A stretch of 64,000 nucleotides of DNA from Marinobacter sp. EhC06 (GCF_001650915.1 NZ_LXYO01000034.1:1-64000); one strand, 5' to 3'; shown: positions 46,873-56,955, numbered from the stretch's first letter. Program-made: numbers and translations. The notes: generated by a model not told the origin, from the sequence alone.

Positions 46873-48477
46873 ATGAACACTCGTGACGAACTGATTCTGG
46901 CAAATCTTATTGCCAACCGGGTGGACACTCAGGCCGATCTGGATGTTCTGACCTTCGTCCACATCGATGCTGATGGGCAGTATCGAGAACAAACGCGAAC
47001 CTATGCGCAGCTTTGGAACAACGCCCAGCGCATTGCCGCGGCCTTGGATTCACGTGGACTCAAGCCCGGGGAGAGCTTCGCCCTGCTTATGCAGAATCAT
47101 CCGGAATTTGTGGAAGCGATGATTGCAGCTTCAATCACCGGAACAGTCTTTGTCCCCATTGATCCACGGGTACAAGGCGCCAAACTGAAATATATGCTGG
47201 AGTTTGCCGAATGCCAGGGCGCGATCTGCGCCGACTACGCCTTCGGAAACCTCAATTCCATCAACGACGAAGTCCCCGAACTCCAATGGGTCATCCTCTT
47301 GGATACCCAGGACAGAAGCGATGCCCCAACCAGCGAACAATCACTCAACGACATCCTCTTGTCTGATGTTCCGCAGCTTTCGATTCGCACCACGGACCCG
47401 GACACTCTGATGCAGATGCTCTACACCTCCGGCACCACGGGTGATCCCAAAGCTATCCAGTCGCCCCATCGCCGTTTCGGAGAAATCGTACAGCTTGGTG
47501 GCTTCCTTGGATTGCAAGATACAGACCGGCCGTATACCGGTTTGTCCCTTACCCACGCCAATGCCCAGCTCCTGACTCTCGGCTGTTCCCTGAAAATGGG
47601 GCTACGCGCAGTCATCAGCCAGAAATTCACCAAGAGTCGGCTCTGGGACATCACCCGTCATTATGGCTGCACCGTCTTCAATCTGCTCGGTGGTATGACA
47701 AATGCCATCTACAGCGAGCCAAGGAAACCCGATGACGCGGAAAACCCTGTGCGCTGCGTCATCAGCGCAGGTATGCCCAAGGCAATCTGGTCCGATTTCA
47801 AAGACCGTTTCAACGTCGAGATTTTTGAATTCTATGGCGCAGCTGAAGGCGGGCTGACACTCAACCCCTCCGGCGAAGGGCCTATTGGAAGCATCGGTAA
47901 AGCCCCCCCAACGCTGGAAGTCACAATCCGTGACGCAGATGACCGTGAGTGCCCACGTGGTACACCCGGGGAGATCTGCTTCCGCAACGCCGATGGTACT
48001 ACACCTAACGTCAGCTATTTCAAAAACCCCGAGGCATCCAGGGCAAAAACCCGCGGCGGCTGGCTTCGCATGGGGGATATCGGCCACATGGACGAAGACG
48101 GCTGGTTGTTCTTCCACTACCGCGATGGTGGCGGTATCCGCAAGAACGGTGATTTCGTCAACCCGGCGTCCATCGAAAAAATCATCGCAGAACAACCCTG
48201 GGTATCGGATGTATTTGTATACGGCGTCGAGGCTGTATCGGGAGCCCCCGGAGAAAAGGATATTGTCGCCGCCATCGTCACTGAAACTGATGCAACCGCA
48301 GATCCGGAAGGCCTGTTAAGGCTCTGCGAAGAGGAGTTGGAAAAGAATGTCGTACCGACCTATTTCCAGTTTGTAGATGAAATCCCCAAAACCGCTTCGG
48401 AAAAACCCCAGGAACGCTTCCTGAAAGCAATGTTTGATCCCGAATCCGACCGGGTTTTCCTAGCACGAAGCCATTAA
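46873..48477 (+). CDS. AMP-dependent acyl-CoA synthetase/ligase
   Basis: A 534-aa ANL-family ligase, related to crotonobetaine/carnitine-CoA ligases, activating a carboxylic acid to its CoA thioester. The P-loop YTSGTTGDPKA is near residues 184-194, YGAAEGG near 320 is the A5 motif, and the GWLRMGDIG hinge and C-terminal ASEKPQER lysine region are present. The ATG at 46873 follows AGGAGG by five to six bases; the longer open frame overlaps the thiolase gene and is rejected. It supplies the CoA ester for the dehydrogenase and thiolase. Confidence 0.92.
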   Translation: MNTRDELILANLIANRVDTQADLDVLTFVHIDADGQYREQTRTYAQLWNNAQRIAAALDSRGLKPGESFALLMQNHPEFVEAMIAASITGTVFVPIDPRVQGAKLKYMLEFAECQGAICADYAFGNLNSINDEVPELQWVILLDTQDRSDAPTSEQSLNDILLSDVPQLSIRTTDPDTLMQMLYTSGTTGDPKAIQSPHRRFGEIVQLGGFLGLQDTDRPYTGLSLTHANAQLLTLGCSLKMGLRAVISQKFTKSRLWDITRHYGCTVFNLLGGMTNAIYSEPRKPDDAENPVRCVISAGMPKAIWSDFKDRFNVEIFEFYGAAEGGLTLNPSGEGPIGSIGKAPPTLEVTIRDADDRECPRGTPGEICFRNADGTTPNVSYFKNPEASRAKTRGGWLRMGDIGHMDEDGWLFFHYRDGGGIRKNGDFVNPASIEKIIAEQPWVSDVFVYGVEAVSGAPGEKDIVAAIVTETDATADPEGLLRLCEEELEKNVVPTYFQFVDEIPKTASEKPQERFLKAMFDPESDRVFLARSH

Positions 48478-48507
48478 TGGCAATTCAACAACAGTAGGAG
48501 ATCTACA

Positions 48508-49629
48508 ATGAACAAGAATGATCCCAAGGTTTTAATATATGGCGCCAGCGGTTACACCGGCAAGCTTGTTGCTGAACGCCTAGCCCGCCGCGGCATTCCA
48601 TTCTACTTCGCGGGCCGAACGAAGGCCAAACTGGAAGCCGCATTAAAGGTTGTCGAAGATCGCCATGGAGCACCGGTTGATGCCCAAATTGCCGTAGCAA
48701 GCAACACCCATGACGAGTTAATGCCTCTGTTTGATAAAGTTGACGTGGTAATTAATGTCTCTGGTCCATTTATGCAGATCGGGTGGCCAATTGTGGAATG
48801 CGCTCTCAAAGCTAGCTGTCATTACATAGATACAACCGGCGAGCAGGACTGGACTAGAGGCATCCAGGAGAAATATGGCCGGGCTTTTGCCGAAAAAGAT
48901 CTCTTATTGAGCCCCGCATGTTCCTACATGTGGACCGCCGGCGCGCTCGCAGCCGAGGTAGTGTTGGAAACAAAGGGTATCGATAGTTTGGAACTAGTTT
49001 ACCAAATCGATAACGCCCTGCCCTCGGAAGCTTCGACCAAATCCTTTCTGCGAATGCAGGGTAACGCGGACAGTCAATTCTACCTGAAACAGGATGAGTA
49101 CGTGGCTTGGCCTAACGACCAAGGTTATGACGTCGTCGTCCCCCATCGCATGAACTGCTATCGCGCCCTCCCTTGGGGAGGCGCCTGTGAACCCGTCTGG
49201 TTTAAGCAGGATCCCCGCGTAATCAACTGTAAGGTGCTCACTGCTTTCGGTGACGAAATAGTCAATGATATCTTGGTAGTGATTAATGATTTCAATAACC
49301 GTGCGGCGGGCTTGTCGATAGAGGAGCGTGAAGCATTGACCAACGAAATTGGTGATGGTTTGGCGACGGGCGAACCTGAACCCGACACTCCTAATGTTGG
49401 TCGTTCAATGATCGTCTGCTATGGTCAGGGCAAGCAAGGCAACCGGACTTTCTGTCTCAGTCTCACCACCCCTTATTGCTGGACGGGTGAAATCTGCGCG
49501 GAAGCAGCTGATCGTCTGCTTTCAGGTAAACTCAAAGCCGTCGGTTTCCAGTCGGCAGCCGTTGCCTTTGGACACCGCGAGTTGCTGGAGAGCTTTCACG
49601 AACTCGGCTATTGTAACCTTCCTTACTGA
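48508..49629 (+). CDS. Saccharopine dehydrogenase-like (trans-acting enoyl reductase type) oxidoreductase
   Basis: A 373-aa NADP-binding Rossmann protein. The N-terminus VLIYGASGYTGKLVAERLARRG and the SGPFMQIGWPIVECAL block are typical of saccharopine dehydrogenase-like proteins related to mycobacterial trans-acting enoyl reductases. It is not lysine metabolism judging from context. AGGAG lies seven bases before the ATG. It is the fourth gene of the acyl-CoA operon and is followed by a terminator-like hairpin. A reductase acting on a branched or cyclic acyl intermediate is a plausible inference. Confidence 0.85.
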   Translation: MNKNDPKVLIYGASGYTGKLVAERLARRGIPFYFAGRTKAKLEAALKVVEDRHGAPVDAQIAVASNTHDELMPLFDKVDVVINVSGPFMQIGWPIVECALKASCHYIDTTGEQDWTRGIQEKYGRAFAEKDLLLSPACSYMWTAGALAAEVVLETKGIDSLELVYQIDNALPSEASTKSFLRMQGNADSQFYLKQDEYVAWPNDQGYDVVVPHRMNCYRALPWGGACEPVWFKQDPRVINCKVLTAFGDEIVNDILVVINDFNNRAAGLSIEEREALTNEIGDGLATGEPEPDTPNVGRSMIVCYGQGKQGNRTFCLSLTTPYCWTGEICAEAADRLLSGKLKAVGFQSAAVAFGHRELLESFHELGYCNLPY

Positions 49630-49640
49630 TCGGCAGTCAA

Positions 49641-49666
49641 ACAGGAGCGGCCAAAGCTGCTCCTGT
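49641..49666 (+). terminator. Terminator-like hairpin after the acyl-CoA operon
   Basis: ACAGGAGCGGC (49641-49651) pairs with GCTGCTCCTGT (49656-49666) around a CAAA loop, 11 bp with one G-T pair. The trailing sequence is ATTC, so there is no strong U-tract. Confidence 0.6.
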
Positions 49667-49774
49667 ATTCAGGCAGAAGATTGGAATGTCCTGCGCTGAA
49701 CTATGTTCGAAATCGTGGAGGTCGCTTGATTTCGCATCGCATATAATAAAAATAGTACCTTGCGAGGGACAGAC

Positions 49775-52492
49775 ATGAACAATGAGTACCAGAACCTACC
49801 TCCGGGTATGACCGCCAAATTATCCCCACCCGCTCGCTGGGGATACGATCTGCTTGAGAGGCCTCACCTGTTGGAACGAATTCTGACAAAACAGCCTATC
49901 AGGCTCATTTTGATCAGTGCAGCGGCTGGCTATGGAAAGTCCACCCTGATGGCCCAAGTGAATCAGGTGCTTCAGCAACACCATCATGTGACCGCTTGGC
50001 TAACTCTTGACAAGGATGACAACGACCCCGTTCGTTTGTACACCCACCTGTTTCTCGCTCTACAAAATGACAAAAAGGCCAGCCCGCAACTACCCGAACC
50101 AACCCGAATAACGCGTAATCATGCCTCCAGACTCGCAAGCTTGATGACCGAGGTCAAGGCACCAACGGTCCTGTTCATAGACGAGTTTGAGAATCTCGCC
50201 AACCCTGATTCCCAGCAGTTGATCTACTGGCTGCTGAATTACCTGCCGTCCGGTTGCCGGATCGTGATCGCATCACGAACCAGGCCGGCATGGGATCTTT
50301 CCAAGTTGAGCATGCAGGGGGAGCTGATTGAACTCCATGAACCAGATCTGAAATTAAGTGGCGAAGAAGCGGCCAAGTTGACAGAGCTTCACGGTTCCAC
50401 CCGTATTGACCAGAAACGATTAGACATTCTGGTCGAAAAAACGGAGGGCTGGTTGGCAGGCGTTCGGCTTGCCCTGTTGTGCCACGACAACTGGGATAAC
50501 AACTTCGACTGGATCAGTGCACTCAGTGGCGAAATTGAGCAAATTGCAGATTTCCTTTATGAGCAGGTGTTCCGGCAACTTGAAACTGAGCAGCAGTTGT
50601 TCCTAATGAAGGTGTCGATTCTGAATCGGATGACAGCGGGGGTATGTGAAGCCCTAACCTTAGAGTCCGGCGCCCAGACCCAGATACAGAGCCTGTGTCG
50701 CAGAGGGCTTTTCATCCAAGCGATTGATCCGCAGCGGAAGTGGTTCAGAATGCACGGCCTTATGCGACAGTTCCTCTGTAACCGGTTAAAACAGCAAATG
50801 CCTAAACAATATGGCCTGCTTAATGAAACAGCCGCACGATGGTTCGCCAACAACCATTCGAGAATTGAGGCGGTGCATTACGCTATCACTGCAAACAATC
50901 CTAATCTGGCCCTAGAAATACTTGAAGATGTCAGCAAATCATTGATTGAGAAAGGACAGCTGCGAACCCTATCGGATCTTGCCAAGCGCGCTCCTGATAG
51001 GTCTCTGGCTGGGCGTTACCAGCTGATCGCAAAACTTTGTCTGGCCCATCTGTTGATGCACGAACTGGAGGACGCGCAGCGCTATATGTCCATGCTGGAA
51101 CCCTTGATTTCCAGATCAGAGGTCAACAAAACGTTGGCTGAAATGCCCATCCTTGAACCCCTCTTAATAGCGGCCGAGGATGACATGGTACGTGCTGCGA
51201 AACTGGCCAGACATAACCAGTCAAACATTCCGAGTGACCAAAGTCATTTTGAACAAGGCGTGCTGTCGAACATCATCGCCTTCGCTGAACTTGGTCGCGG
51301 AAATTCCGAAATATGCCAAAGTTATACACTTCAGGGACGGGCGTCGCATCTTGAAGCGGACAGTGCACTAGGCTTGGCCTATGCCGATATGATTACCGCG
51401 ATGCGGGTAAGGTCAAAAGGTAATCTGCAACTGGCGAGGGAAATCTCTGGCAATGTCGGCCTTGGGCCTGACTATCATCAAATGGGAAGAGCGGCTCCCA
51501 ATGAAATTGGCAAAGGCGTCGTCAACGGTTTTGAAGTTGACCTACTATATGAACTCAACGAGTTGGCGATGGCCGAAAGCTTATTAGCAGAATACGCCCA
51601 CTTGGGCCGAGAGAACGTTTCTCCAGACATCATCATCCTGGGCTTCCTTACAGCTGCCAGAGTTGCATTCGTGAAGGGGAATAAAGCACTTGCATACAGC
51701 CGCGTGGACGAGGGGGAAATCGCTGGCCTTCGGCGGCCATTGCCGCGGCTTGTCCAGTCAATGCGCTTGCAAAGAGCCCGATTCAAACAACTTGAAGGTA
51801 AGCACGATGTGGCCAAAGCCTATTTGAACGATATTGCTATGACTCCGATGAATGGCGATCCTTCCAAAATTGCTTATATGGATCCGGTTACTGAATGGGT
51901 AGCACTGGATCTAATACCATTGCGGCAGAACCTTCAAGAGGGCGACACCACTAAAGTCTGGCAACAACTCCCACCGCTGATTGAAGAATCCGGTGCCCGG
52001 CCCAGCCGCCAGATTCAAGTACTACTACTCAAAGCAGAGTGTCTTTCGAAAATGGAAAACCAGGATGCGGCTCGACAAACGTTGACCGAAGCCATTGACC
52101 TGGGGCTGACCTACGGCTTTATCAGAACCTTCGCGGACTCAGGCAGAACCATCATCGACTTGCTGAAATCGCTATACCAGGAGTGGGCCAACAAGCCCGC
52201 CCCCTGCTTCCGGGAACGACGGGGCTATTGTCTCCAGTTACTTGAAGCTGCCAATGAAGCAGTCATACGCGGCCCATCAGACGAAACCACCCTTGCCGAG
52301 CCCCTGTCAGATCGGGAGTTGCAGACGCTCACGCTCGTTGGTGATGGCCTGAAAAATGAACAGATTGCCGAACAGCTCTTTCTTTCAGTGAACACCGTCA
52401 AATGGCATCTCCGCAGAGCTTATGAAAAACTTGACGTGCGGTCCCGGACCGAAGCCATAGCCGAAGCTCGTCGACGCAATTTTATTCAATAA
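49775..52492 (+). CDS. MalT-type LuxR-family transcriptional activator (LAL/STAND ATPase)
   Basis: A 905-aa large ATP-binding LuxR regulator. It has an N-terminal STAND NTPase with Walker A AAAGYGKST (about residues 49-57) and Walker B VLFIDEFENL, a long helical TPR-like sensor (about 330-810) and a C-terminal LuxR helix-turn-helix (about 840-900, LSDRELQTLTLVGDGLKNEQ and SVNTVKWHLRRAYEKL). The ATG at 49775 follows GAGGGA by six bases. It lies between the two operons that share the CCATCC-N4-GGATGG sites and is the natural candidate to bind them. The inducer is unknown. Confidence 0.92.
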   Translation: MNNEYQNLPPGMTAKLSPPARWGYDLLERPHLLERILTKQPIRLILISAAAGYGKSTLMAQVNQVLQQHHHVTAWLTLDKDDNDPVRLYTHLFLALQNDKKASPQLPEPTRITRNHASRLASLMTEVKAPTVLFIDEFENLANPDSQQLIYWLLNYLPSGCRIVIASRTRPAWDLSKLSMQGELIELHEPDLKLSGEEAAKLTELHGSTRIDQKRLDILVEKTEGWLAGVRLALLCHDNWDNNFDWISALSGEIEQIADFLYEQVFRQLETEQQLFLMKVSILNRMTAGVCEALTLESGAQTQIQSLCRRGLFIQAIDPQRKWFRMHGLMRQFLCNRLKQQMPKQYGLLNETAARWFANNHSRIEAVHYAITANNPNLALEILEDVSKSLIEKGQLRTLSDLAKRAPDRSLAGRYQLIAKLCLAHLLMHELEDAQRYMSMLEPLISRSEVNKTLAEMPILEPLLIAAEDDMVRAAKLARHNQSNIPSDQSHFEQGVLSNIIAFAELGRGNSEICQSYTLQGRASHLEADSALGLAYADMITAMRVRSKGNLQLAREISGNVGLGPDYHQMGRAAPNEIGKGVVNGFEVDLLYELNELAMAESLLAEYAHLGRENVSPDIIILGFLTAARVAFVKGNKALAYSRVDEGEIAGLRRPLPRLVQSMRLQRARFKQLEGKHDVAKAYLNDIAMTPMNGDPSKIAYMDPVTEWVALDLIPLRQNLQEGDTTKVWQQLPPLIEESGARPSRQIQVLLLKAECLSKMENQDAARQTLTEAIDLGLTYGFIRTFADSGRTIIDLLKSLYQEWANKPAPCFRERRGYCLQLLEAANEAVIRGPSDETTLAEPLSDRELQTLTLVGDGLKNEQIAEQLFLSVNTVKWHLRRAYEKLDVRSRTEAIAEARRRNFIQ

Positions 52493-52543
52493 TCAACACT
52501 TCTTCCTAAGCCGCGCCTGCACTAGGGCGGGGCTGTCCCTGCT

Positions 52544-52581
52544 CCATCCGATATCCATCCGATATCCATCCTTTCGGATGG
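52544..52581. promoter_or_regulatory. Candidate operator of the MalT-type LuxR regulator, operon 2
   Basis: Three CCATCC half sites begin at 52544, 52555 and 52566, spaced exactly 11 bases (one helical turn). The last forms CCATCC-TTTC-GGATGG at 52566-52581. Tandem phased half sites suit a multimeric MalT-like activator. It lies about 95 bases upstream of the DUF1302 start. Confidence 0.65.
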
Positions 52582-52673
52582 TTGGGCGCTGGCTTCGTTT
52601 TGTTAGCTTGGAACTGAGCCAAAGCATTCCGTTTTGGCGAAACCGTTCGATAACAATAAAGACGAGGTCCCCT

Positions 52674-54299
52674 ATGAAGCGAGTTCACGTAACTCTCGTT
52701 GCTGCGATAGCCTCTGCAGTGCATCTGCCAGTTCATGCTCTGTCGTTCGATCCAGGTGGTGGCGTTTCCGTAGATCTGGATACCACCCTGGGTTACGACG
52801 CCCAGTGGCGGATGGAGCATCAGGACTCCAAAGTACTTTCGGCCGGCGGAAATCAAATCGTCGCTTTAGTCACTGACGACGGCAATCGTAACTTTGATAA
52901 GGGTGACATGATCCAGAATCGAGTCAGCTTTGGGTCGGATCTGGACATAAATTACGGTTCAGGAGGTGTTTTTCTGCGAGCACGTGGTTGGTATGACGAG
53001 GTCTATGATGACAGAGCCTTGGCAGAGCAGAGTAACCCAATACTTGGAGTAGGGACCTCCAAGCCATTTCAGAAGGATGGCATTGAACTCCACCGCTCGG
53101 AAATCGAATTGTTGGATGCGTTTCTCTATCAGTCTATTGGTCTGGGAGAAAGCATGCTTGATGTCAGGCTCGGTCGCCAAGTCGTCAGCTGGGGTGAGAG
53201 CGTTTTTCTCGGTGGCGGAATCTCGTCTGCTCAGGGCCCTGTAGATGCCACCAAAGCAAACACCCCCAGCCTTGAACTTAAGGACATATTCCTTCCCGTC
53301 GGTCAAGTTTATGCTTCGCTCGACCTAAATAACAGTCTCTCAGTGAGTGCCTACTACCAGTATGAATGGGAAGAAACGCGTATTGATTCACCAGGTACTT
53401 ATTTCAACTTGCTAGAGGCGTTTGGCCCGAAAGCGGCGGGAGATATCGTCGATCTGCCGGTCAGTGGAGCCTTCCCGTTCGAGGTGAGGCGCGACAAGCC
53501 TGATGAAGGTCAATATGGGGTAGCCATGCGTTACCTAGCGGAATCACTTAACCATACGGAGTTTGGTCTCTATTACCTGAACTTTAATGACTTTATGCCT
53601 TCCATCCAATTTGCCCCATCTCAGGGTCTTGGCTCGTATGCCACGCTTGAGCATTTCGAAGATGTCAAGTTGATTGGCGCAAGTTTCGGAACGGTCTTCG
53701 GTGATACTAACGTTAGTGGCGAGGTTAATTTTCGTAATGGGCAGCCTGTTCGCTTGAACGGTTTCCACCCCGATGGCCAGGCGTTTTACTATAGCGAAGC
53801 CGATACACTCCAAGCCCAGGTGTCTGCCGTACATATCTTTGGCAGCTCCGCATTCTGGGACAATCTCGTCCTGTTAGCTGAAGTAGCCCACAACCGCGTT
53901 CTCGATCTGGATAAAGACGGATTCGCCCAGAACAACCTTGACCTGGACCTTTCCGACATTTCCTCGTCCCTGCACGGTGATCGCAGTGCTTCAAGCGCCA
54001 TCGCCCGGCTATCGGCAGACTACTTCACCGTTGCCAGCGGACTGGACCTGAACGTCAGTCTTACCTATCGGGATGACTTCAACGGGGTCTCTGCAGTGCC
54101 GTTTACGTTCGTGGAGGGAACCCGGGTAGCAGGCTTGACAGCGGACTTTATTTACACTGGGGGACACAGCTTTGGCGCAGGCTACACCTGGTTCCTGACC
54201 AGCCCCACTGACATTCTCGAAGATAAAGGCCGTCTCGAATTGGAACACCTGAATGCGGACCGTGATTACGCGTCTCTGTATTACAAATATCGCTTTTAA
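52674..54299 (+). CDS. DUF1302 family outer-membrane protein
   Basis: A 541-aa predicted outer-membrane beta-barrel of DUF1302. A signal peptide (residues about 1-22, ending PVHA) precedes LSFDPGGGVSVDLDTTLGYDAQWRM, a conserved start for the family. The DVRLGRQVVSWGESVFLGGG segment is diagnostic, and the chain ends YYKYRF with a terminal Phe. The ATG at 52674 follows GAGG; the earlier open frame runs through the operator and is rejected. DUF1302 and DUF1329 genes occur as pairs in degraders of hydrophobic compounds and may transport them or modify the envelope. Confidence 0.88.
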   Translation: MKRVHVTLVAAIASAVHLPVHALSFDPGGGVSVDLDTTLGYDAQWRMEHQDSKVLSAGGNQIVALVTDDGNRNFDKGDMIQNRVSFGSDLDINYGSGGVFLRARGWYDEVYDDRALAEQSNPILGVGTSKPFQKDGIELHRSEIELLDAFLYQSIGLGESMLDVRLGRQVVSWGESVFLGGGISSAQGPVDATKANTPSLELKDIFLPVGQVYASLDLNNSLSVSAYYQYEWEETRIDSPGTYFNLLEAFGPKAAGDIVDLPVSGAFPFEVRRDKPDEGQYGVAMRYLAESLNHTEFGLYYLNFNDFMPSIQFAPSQGLGSYATLEHFEDVKLIGASFGTVFGDTNVSGEVNFRNGQPVRLNGFHPDGQAFYYSEADTLQAQVSAVHIFGSSAFWDNLVLLAEVAHNRVLDLDKDGFAQNNLDLDLSDISSSLHGDRSASSAIARLSADYFTVASGLDLNVSLTYRDDFNGVSAVPFTFVEGTRVAGLTADFIYTGGHSFGAGYTWFLTSPTDILEDKGRLELEHLNADRDYASLYYKYRF

Positions 54300-54351
54300 C
54301 TTTCCCAACCAACAATAACGATCCGGAAAAGATCCGGAAAGGAGTTCTCAA

Positions 54352-55719
54352 ATGAGTATTCACAAGCTGAAAATTACTATACCGCTGCTCGCTCTGGTCA
54401 TTGGTGCTGGCCAAACCATCGCTGCCGTGTCTCCAGATGAGGCTGCACGACTCGGTAATGAATTGACGCCCGTAGGCGCGGAACGGGCCGGCAACTCCGA
54501 TGGAACGATTCCGGCATGGAGTGGTGGAATGACCACGCCGCCTCCGGGCTACGTGTCAGGCGGTCCGCGCATTGATCCGTTTGCCGACGAGTCTCCTCTT
54601 TTCACCATCACAGCCGAAAACTATCAACAGTATGCTGAGCGCCTGACTACAGGACAGATCGCCTTGTTCGAGCGTTATCCTGATTTCAGGATGCCTATCT
54701 ATCCCACCCACCGTACTGCAGCCGCACCGCAGTTTATCTATGATTTCACCAAAGAAAACGCTACTCGGACTCTCCTTATAGAGAACGGTAGTGGTGTCAC
54801 TAAAGCCTATGGTGGATACCCGTTTCCAATTCCTCAAAATGGCTTTGAAGTCCTCTGGAATCATAACCTCCGCTGGTTTGGTCGCGGCTCTCAAAAAAAC
54901 TACATCAATCTCACTGTTTATCCGAATGGCCAAACGACCGTTGGTCAGGGCGAAATGTGGGAATCGTATCCCTACCATAACCCCGCAGGAACCCTCGAAA
55001 GCTTCGAAGGCGATATCTGGCACCTAATGCTCCAATATTCCCTTCCTGTGCGGCGCAAAGGTGAAGTAATTCTGTTACGTGACCCACTCAATTCTGCAAT
55101 CTCTCCCCGACAGGCTTGGCAGTATATTCCTGGTCAGCGTCGTGTTCGTCGCGCCCCTACCATTAGCCATGATACTCCAAATGCACAATTTGCCGGCCAG
55201 GCTACCTATGACGATGCCTTTATGTTCAACGGAACACCAGATCGTTACAACATCAAACTAATTGGCAAAAAAGAGATTTACATTCCCTACAATAATAATG
55301 GAATGCTGCTTGAAGCTCAAAAAGGCCTAGACTCAATTATGGAAATAGCCACTCCGCATTTTCCTGATCCTGACTTAGCTCGTTGGGAACTCCACAGAGT
55401 TTGGGTTATCGAAGCCCAACTCAAAGAGGGAGCCCGACATGTGTACCATAAACGCACGTTTTATGTGGATGAGGACAGCTGGGCAATAGCAGCAACTGAT
55501 ATCTATGACGGTCGTGACAACCTATGGCGTATAGGTTTCTCCAATTTCCTTAATGCGTATGACGTGCCGGTCACTGCTATTCGTTCTTATTGGCATACAG
55601 ACCTGCAAAACGGAGCATACGCATTCAACGAAGTTGATCTGGAGCCAGTACGGTACTACGAAGGGGAAGACGACAACTTCTATACACCCGCACAGGTTCG
55701 AAAAATGAGCCGCCGATAA
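54352..55719 (+). CDS. DUF1329 family periplasmic/outer-membrane-associated protein
   Basis: A 455-aa exported protein with a signal peptide (hydrophobic ITIPLLALVIGAG, cleavage after IAA) and the DUF1329 signature: the start VSPDEAARLGNELTPVGAERAGN, GTIPAWSGG, PYHNPAGTL and the C-terminal YVDEDSWAIAATDIYDGRDNLWR. The fold is LolB/LolA-like by family knowledge, consistent with lipid or hydrophobic ligand handling. AAGGAG precedes the ATG. It pairs with the upstream DUF1302 gene. A strong hairpin follows within about 20 bases of its stop. Confidence 0.88.
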   Translation: MSIHKLKITIPLLALVIGAGQTIAAVSPDEAARLGNELTPVGAERAGNSDGTIPAWSGGMTTPPPGYVSGGPRIDPFADESPLFTITAENYQQYAERLTTGQIALFERYPDFRMPIYPTHRTAAAPQFIYDFTKENATRTLLIENGSGVTKAYGGYPFPIPQNGFEVLWNHNLRWFGRGSQKNYINLTVYPNGQTTVGQGEMWESYPYHNPAGTLESFEGDIWHLMLQYSLPVRRKGEVILLRDPLNSAISPRQAWQYIPGQRRVRRAPTISHDTPNAQFAGQATYDDAFMFNGTPDRYNIKLIGKKEIYIPYNNNGMLLEAQKGLDSIMEIATPHFPDPDLARWELHRVWVIEAQLKEGARHVYHKRTFYVDEDSWAIAATDIYDGRDNLWRIGFSNFLNAYDVPVTAIRSYWHTDLQNGAYAFNEVDLEPVRYYEGEDDNFYTPAQVRKMSRR

Positions 55720-55739
55720 AACAAATTCTGATGATCGCT

Positions 55740-55760
55740 CCGGGCCGATCTGCGGCCCGG
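55740..55760 (+). terminator. GC-rich hairpin between DUF1329 and YCF48 genes
   Basis: CCGGGCCG pairs perfectly with CGGCCCGG around a five-base loop (ATCTG), followed by TTT. It may act as an attenuating terminator or protect the upstream mRNA, since the next gene begins only 22 bases later and is likely in the same operon. Confidence 0.55.
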
Positions 55761-55781
55761 TTTCCACAACAAGAATGAGCG

Positions 55782-56942
55782 ATGGTTATGACTGATCAAA
55801 CTTTTCGGCGCCACGGTACCCGGTTGTTGACGGCGGTATGGATCTCCACGCTGTGTTTCGCATGTGGCTATTCTACTCCCGCCTTCACACAAGGGGACGC
55901 GCTTGAAACCCCCGCCCGGCCCACCGAACTGGCCGAACACTCTCTGGTTCTCGATATAACACGGACGGGAGACCGGCTGTTTGCAGTAGGCGAACGGGGG
56001 CACATCATCTGGACGGACAACCTTAACAGCCTGAGCTGGGAACAAAGCGCAGTTCCGGTCCGTACCACCCTCACCAGTTGCTTCTTCGCAGATTCCAACA
56101 TTGGCTGGGCGGTTGGACACGACGGCGTTGTGCTTAAAACGGAAGACGGCGGGCTCACTTGGCGCACTCGGCTAAACGGTTTCGAAGCCAATAGGCTGAT
56201 AGAGCAACATGCTACAGACCTGCAGGAGCAGGCCGAACAAGCCCTGAGCGATGCTGCGCCAGAAGAAGAGTCCGCCCTCCAGGAGACCCTTGAGGCCATG
56301 GAGTATGCCGCACAGGATGCGAGCAGTTTTCTCGAAGAAGGCGCCAGCCGCCCGTTTCTGGATGTCTGGTTCCAGAATGAGCAAGAGGGCTTTGTAATCG
56401 GTGCCTTTGGTCTGATTCTCAGGACAATTGATGGCGGCGAAAGTTGGATCTCTTGGCTCGACCGGCTGGAAAACCCCTACTCTTTGCACCTCAATAGCAT
56501 TCGCAAAGTTGGCCAGGCTTTGTACATCACAGCCGAAGCCGGCGCCCTGTTCCGCTCCGCCGACAATGGTCAAACCTGGCAGCGGCTCGATAGCCCATAT
56601 GATGGTTCACTTTTTGGGATTCTGGGCAGCGGAGGCGGTCGTCTTATCACCTTTGGTTTGCGCGGCCACGCTTTCCAGTCTCTAGATAACGGAGACAGTT
56701 GGACCGAGATTGAGACCGGCACCAGTTCCTCGTTGTTTGGCGGCACCCTACTGCCGGATGGTACGGCCGTCCTGGTAGGTACACAGGGGGTAACTGTATT
56801 CATTGACCGGAACGGTCACGTTGGTGAAATCCGGCAAGCCGACAATCGCCTTCCCTTAAGCCAAGTTATTTCCTTGGAGACGGAACTTCTAACCGTCGGA
56901 TTGGGTGGCATTCAGGCTCAACCCCTGACCCACGATCAATAA
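55782..56942 (+). CDS. YCF48/Hcf136-like exported beta-propeller protein
   Basis: A 386-aa protein with a signal peptide (about residues 1-35, cysteine-containing FACGYS without a proper lipobox). At least four propeller repeats of the YCF48 type follow, each with a G-x-G turn then TxDGGxxW: GWAVGHDGVVLKTEDGG, GFVIGAFGLILRTIDGG, AEAGALFRSADNGQTW and FGLRGHAFQSLDNGDSW. A charged helical insert (about 140-185, Glu/Ala rich) interrupts repeats 2 and 3. YCF48 and MMPL genes are usually adjacent and probably act as one export or uptake unit at the envelope. Confidence 0.85.
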   Translation: MVMTDQTFRRHGTRLLTAVWISTLCFACGYSTPAFTQGDALETPARPTELAEHSLVLDITRTGDRLFAVGERGHIIWTDNLNSLSWEQSAVPVRTTLTSCFFADSNIGWAVGHDGVVLKTEDGGLTWRTRLNGFEANRLIEQHATDLQEQAEQALSDAAPEEESALQETLEAMEYAAQDASSFLEEGASRPFLDVWFQNEQEGFVIGAFGLILRTIDGGESWISWLDRLENPYSLHLNSIRKVGQALYITAEAGALFRSADNGQTWQRLDSPYDGSLFGILGSGGGRLITFGLRGHAFQSLDNGDSWTEIETGTSSSLFGGTLLPDGTAVLVGTQGVTVFIDRNGHVGEIRQADNRLPLSQVISLETELLTVGLGGIQAQPLTHDQ

Positions 56943-56955
56943 GGGAGCTACAGTC

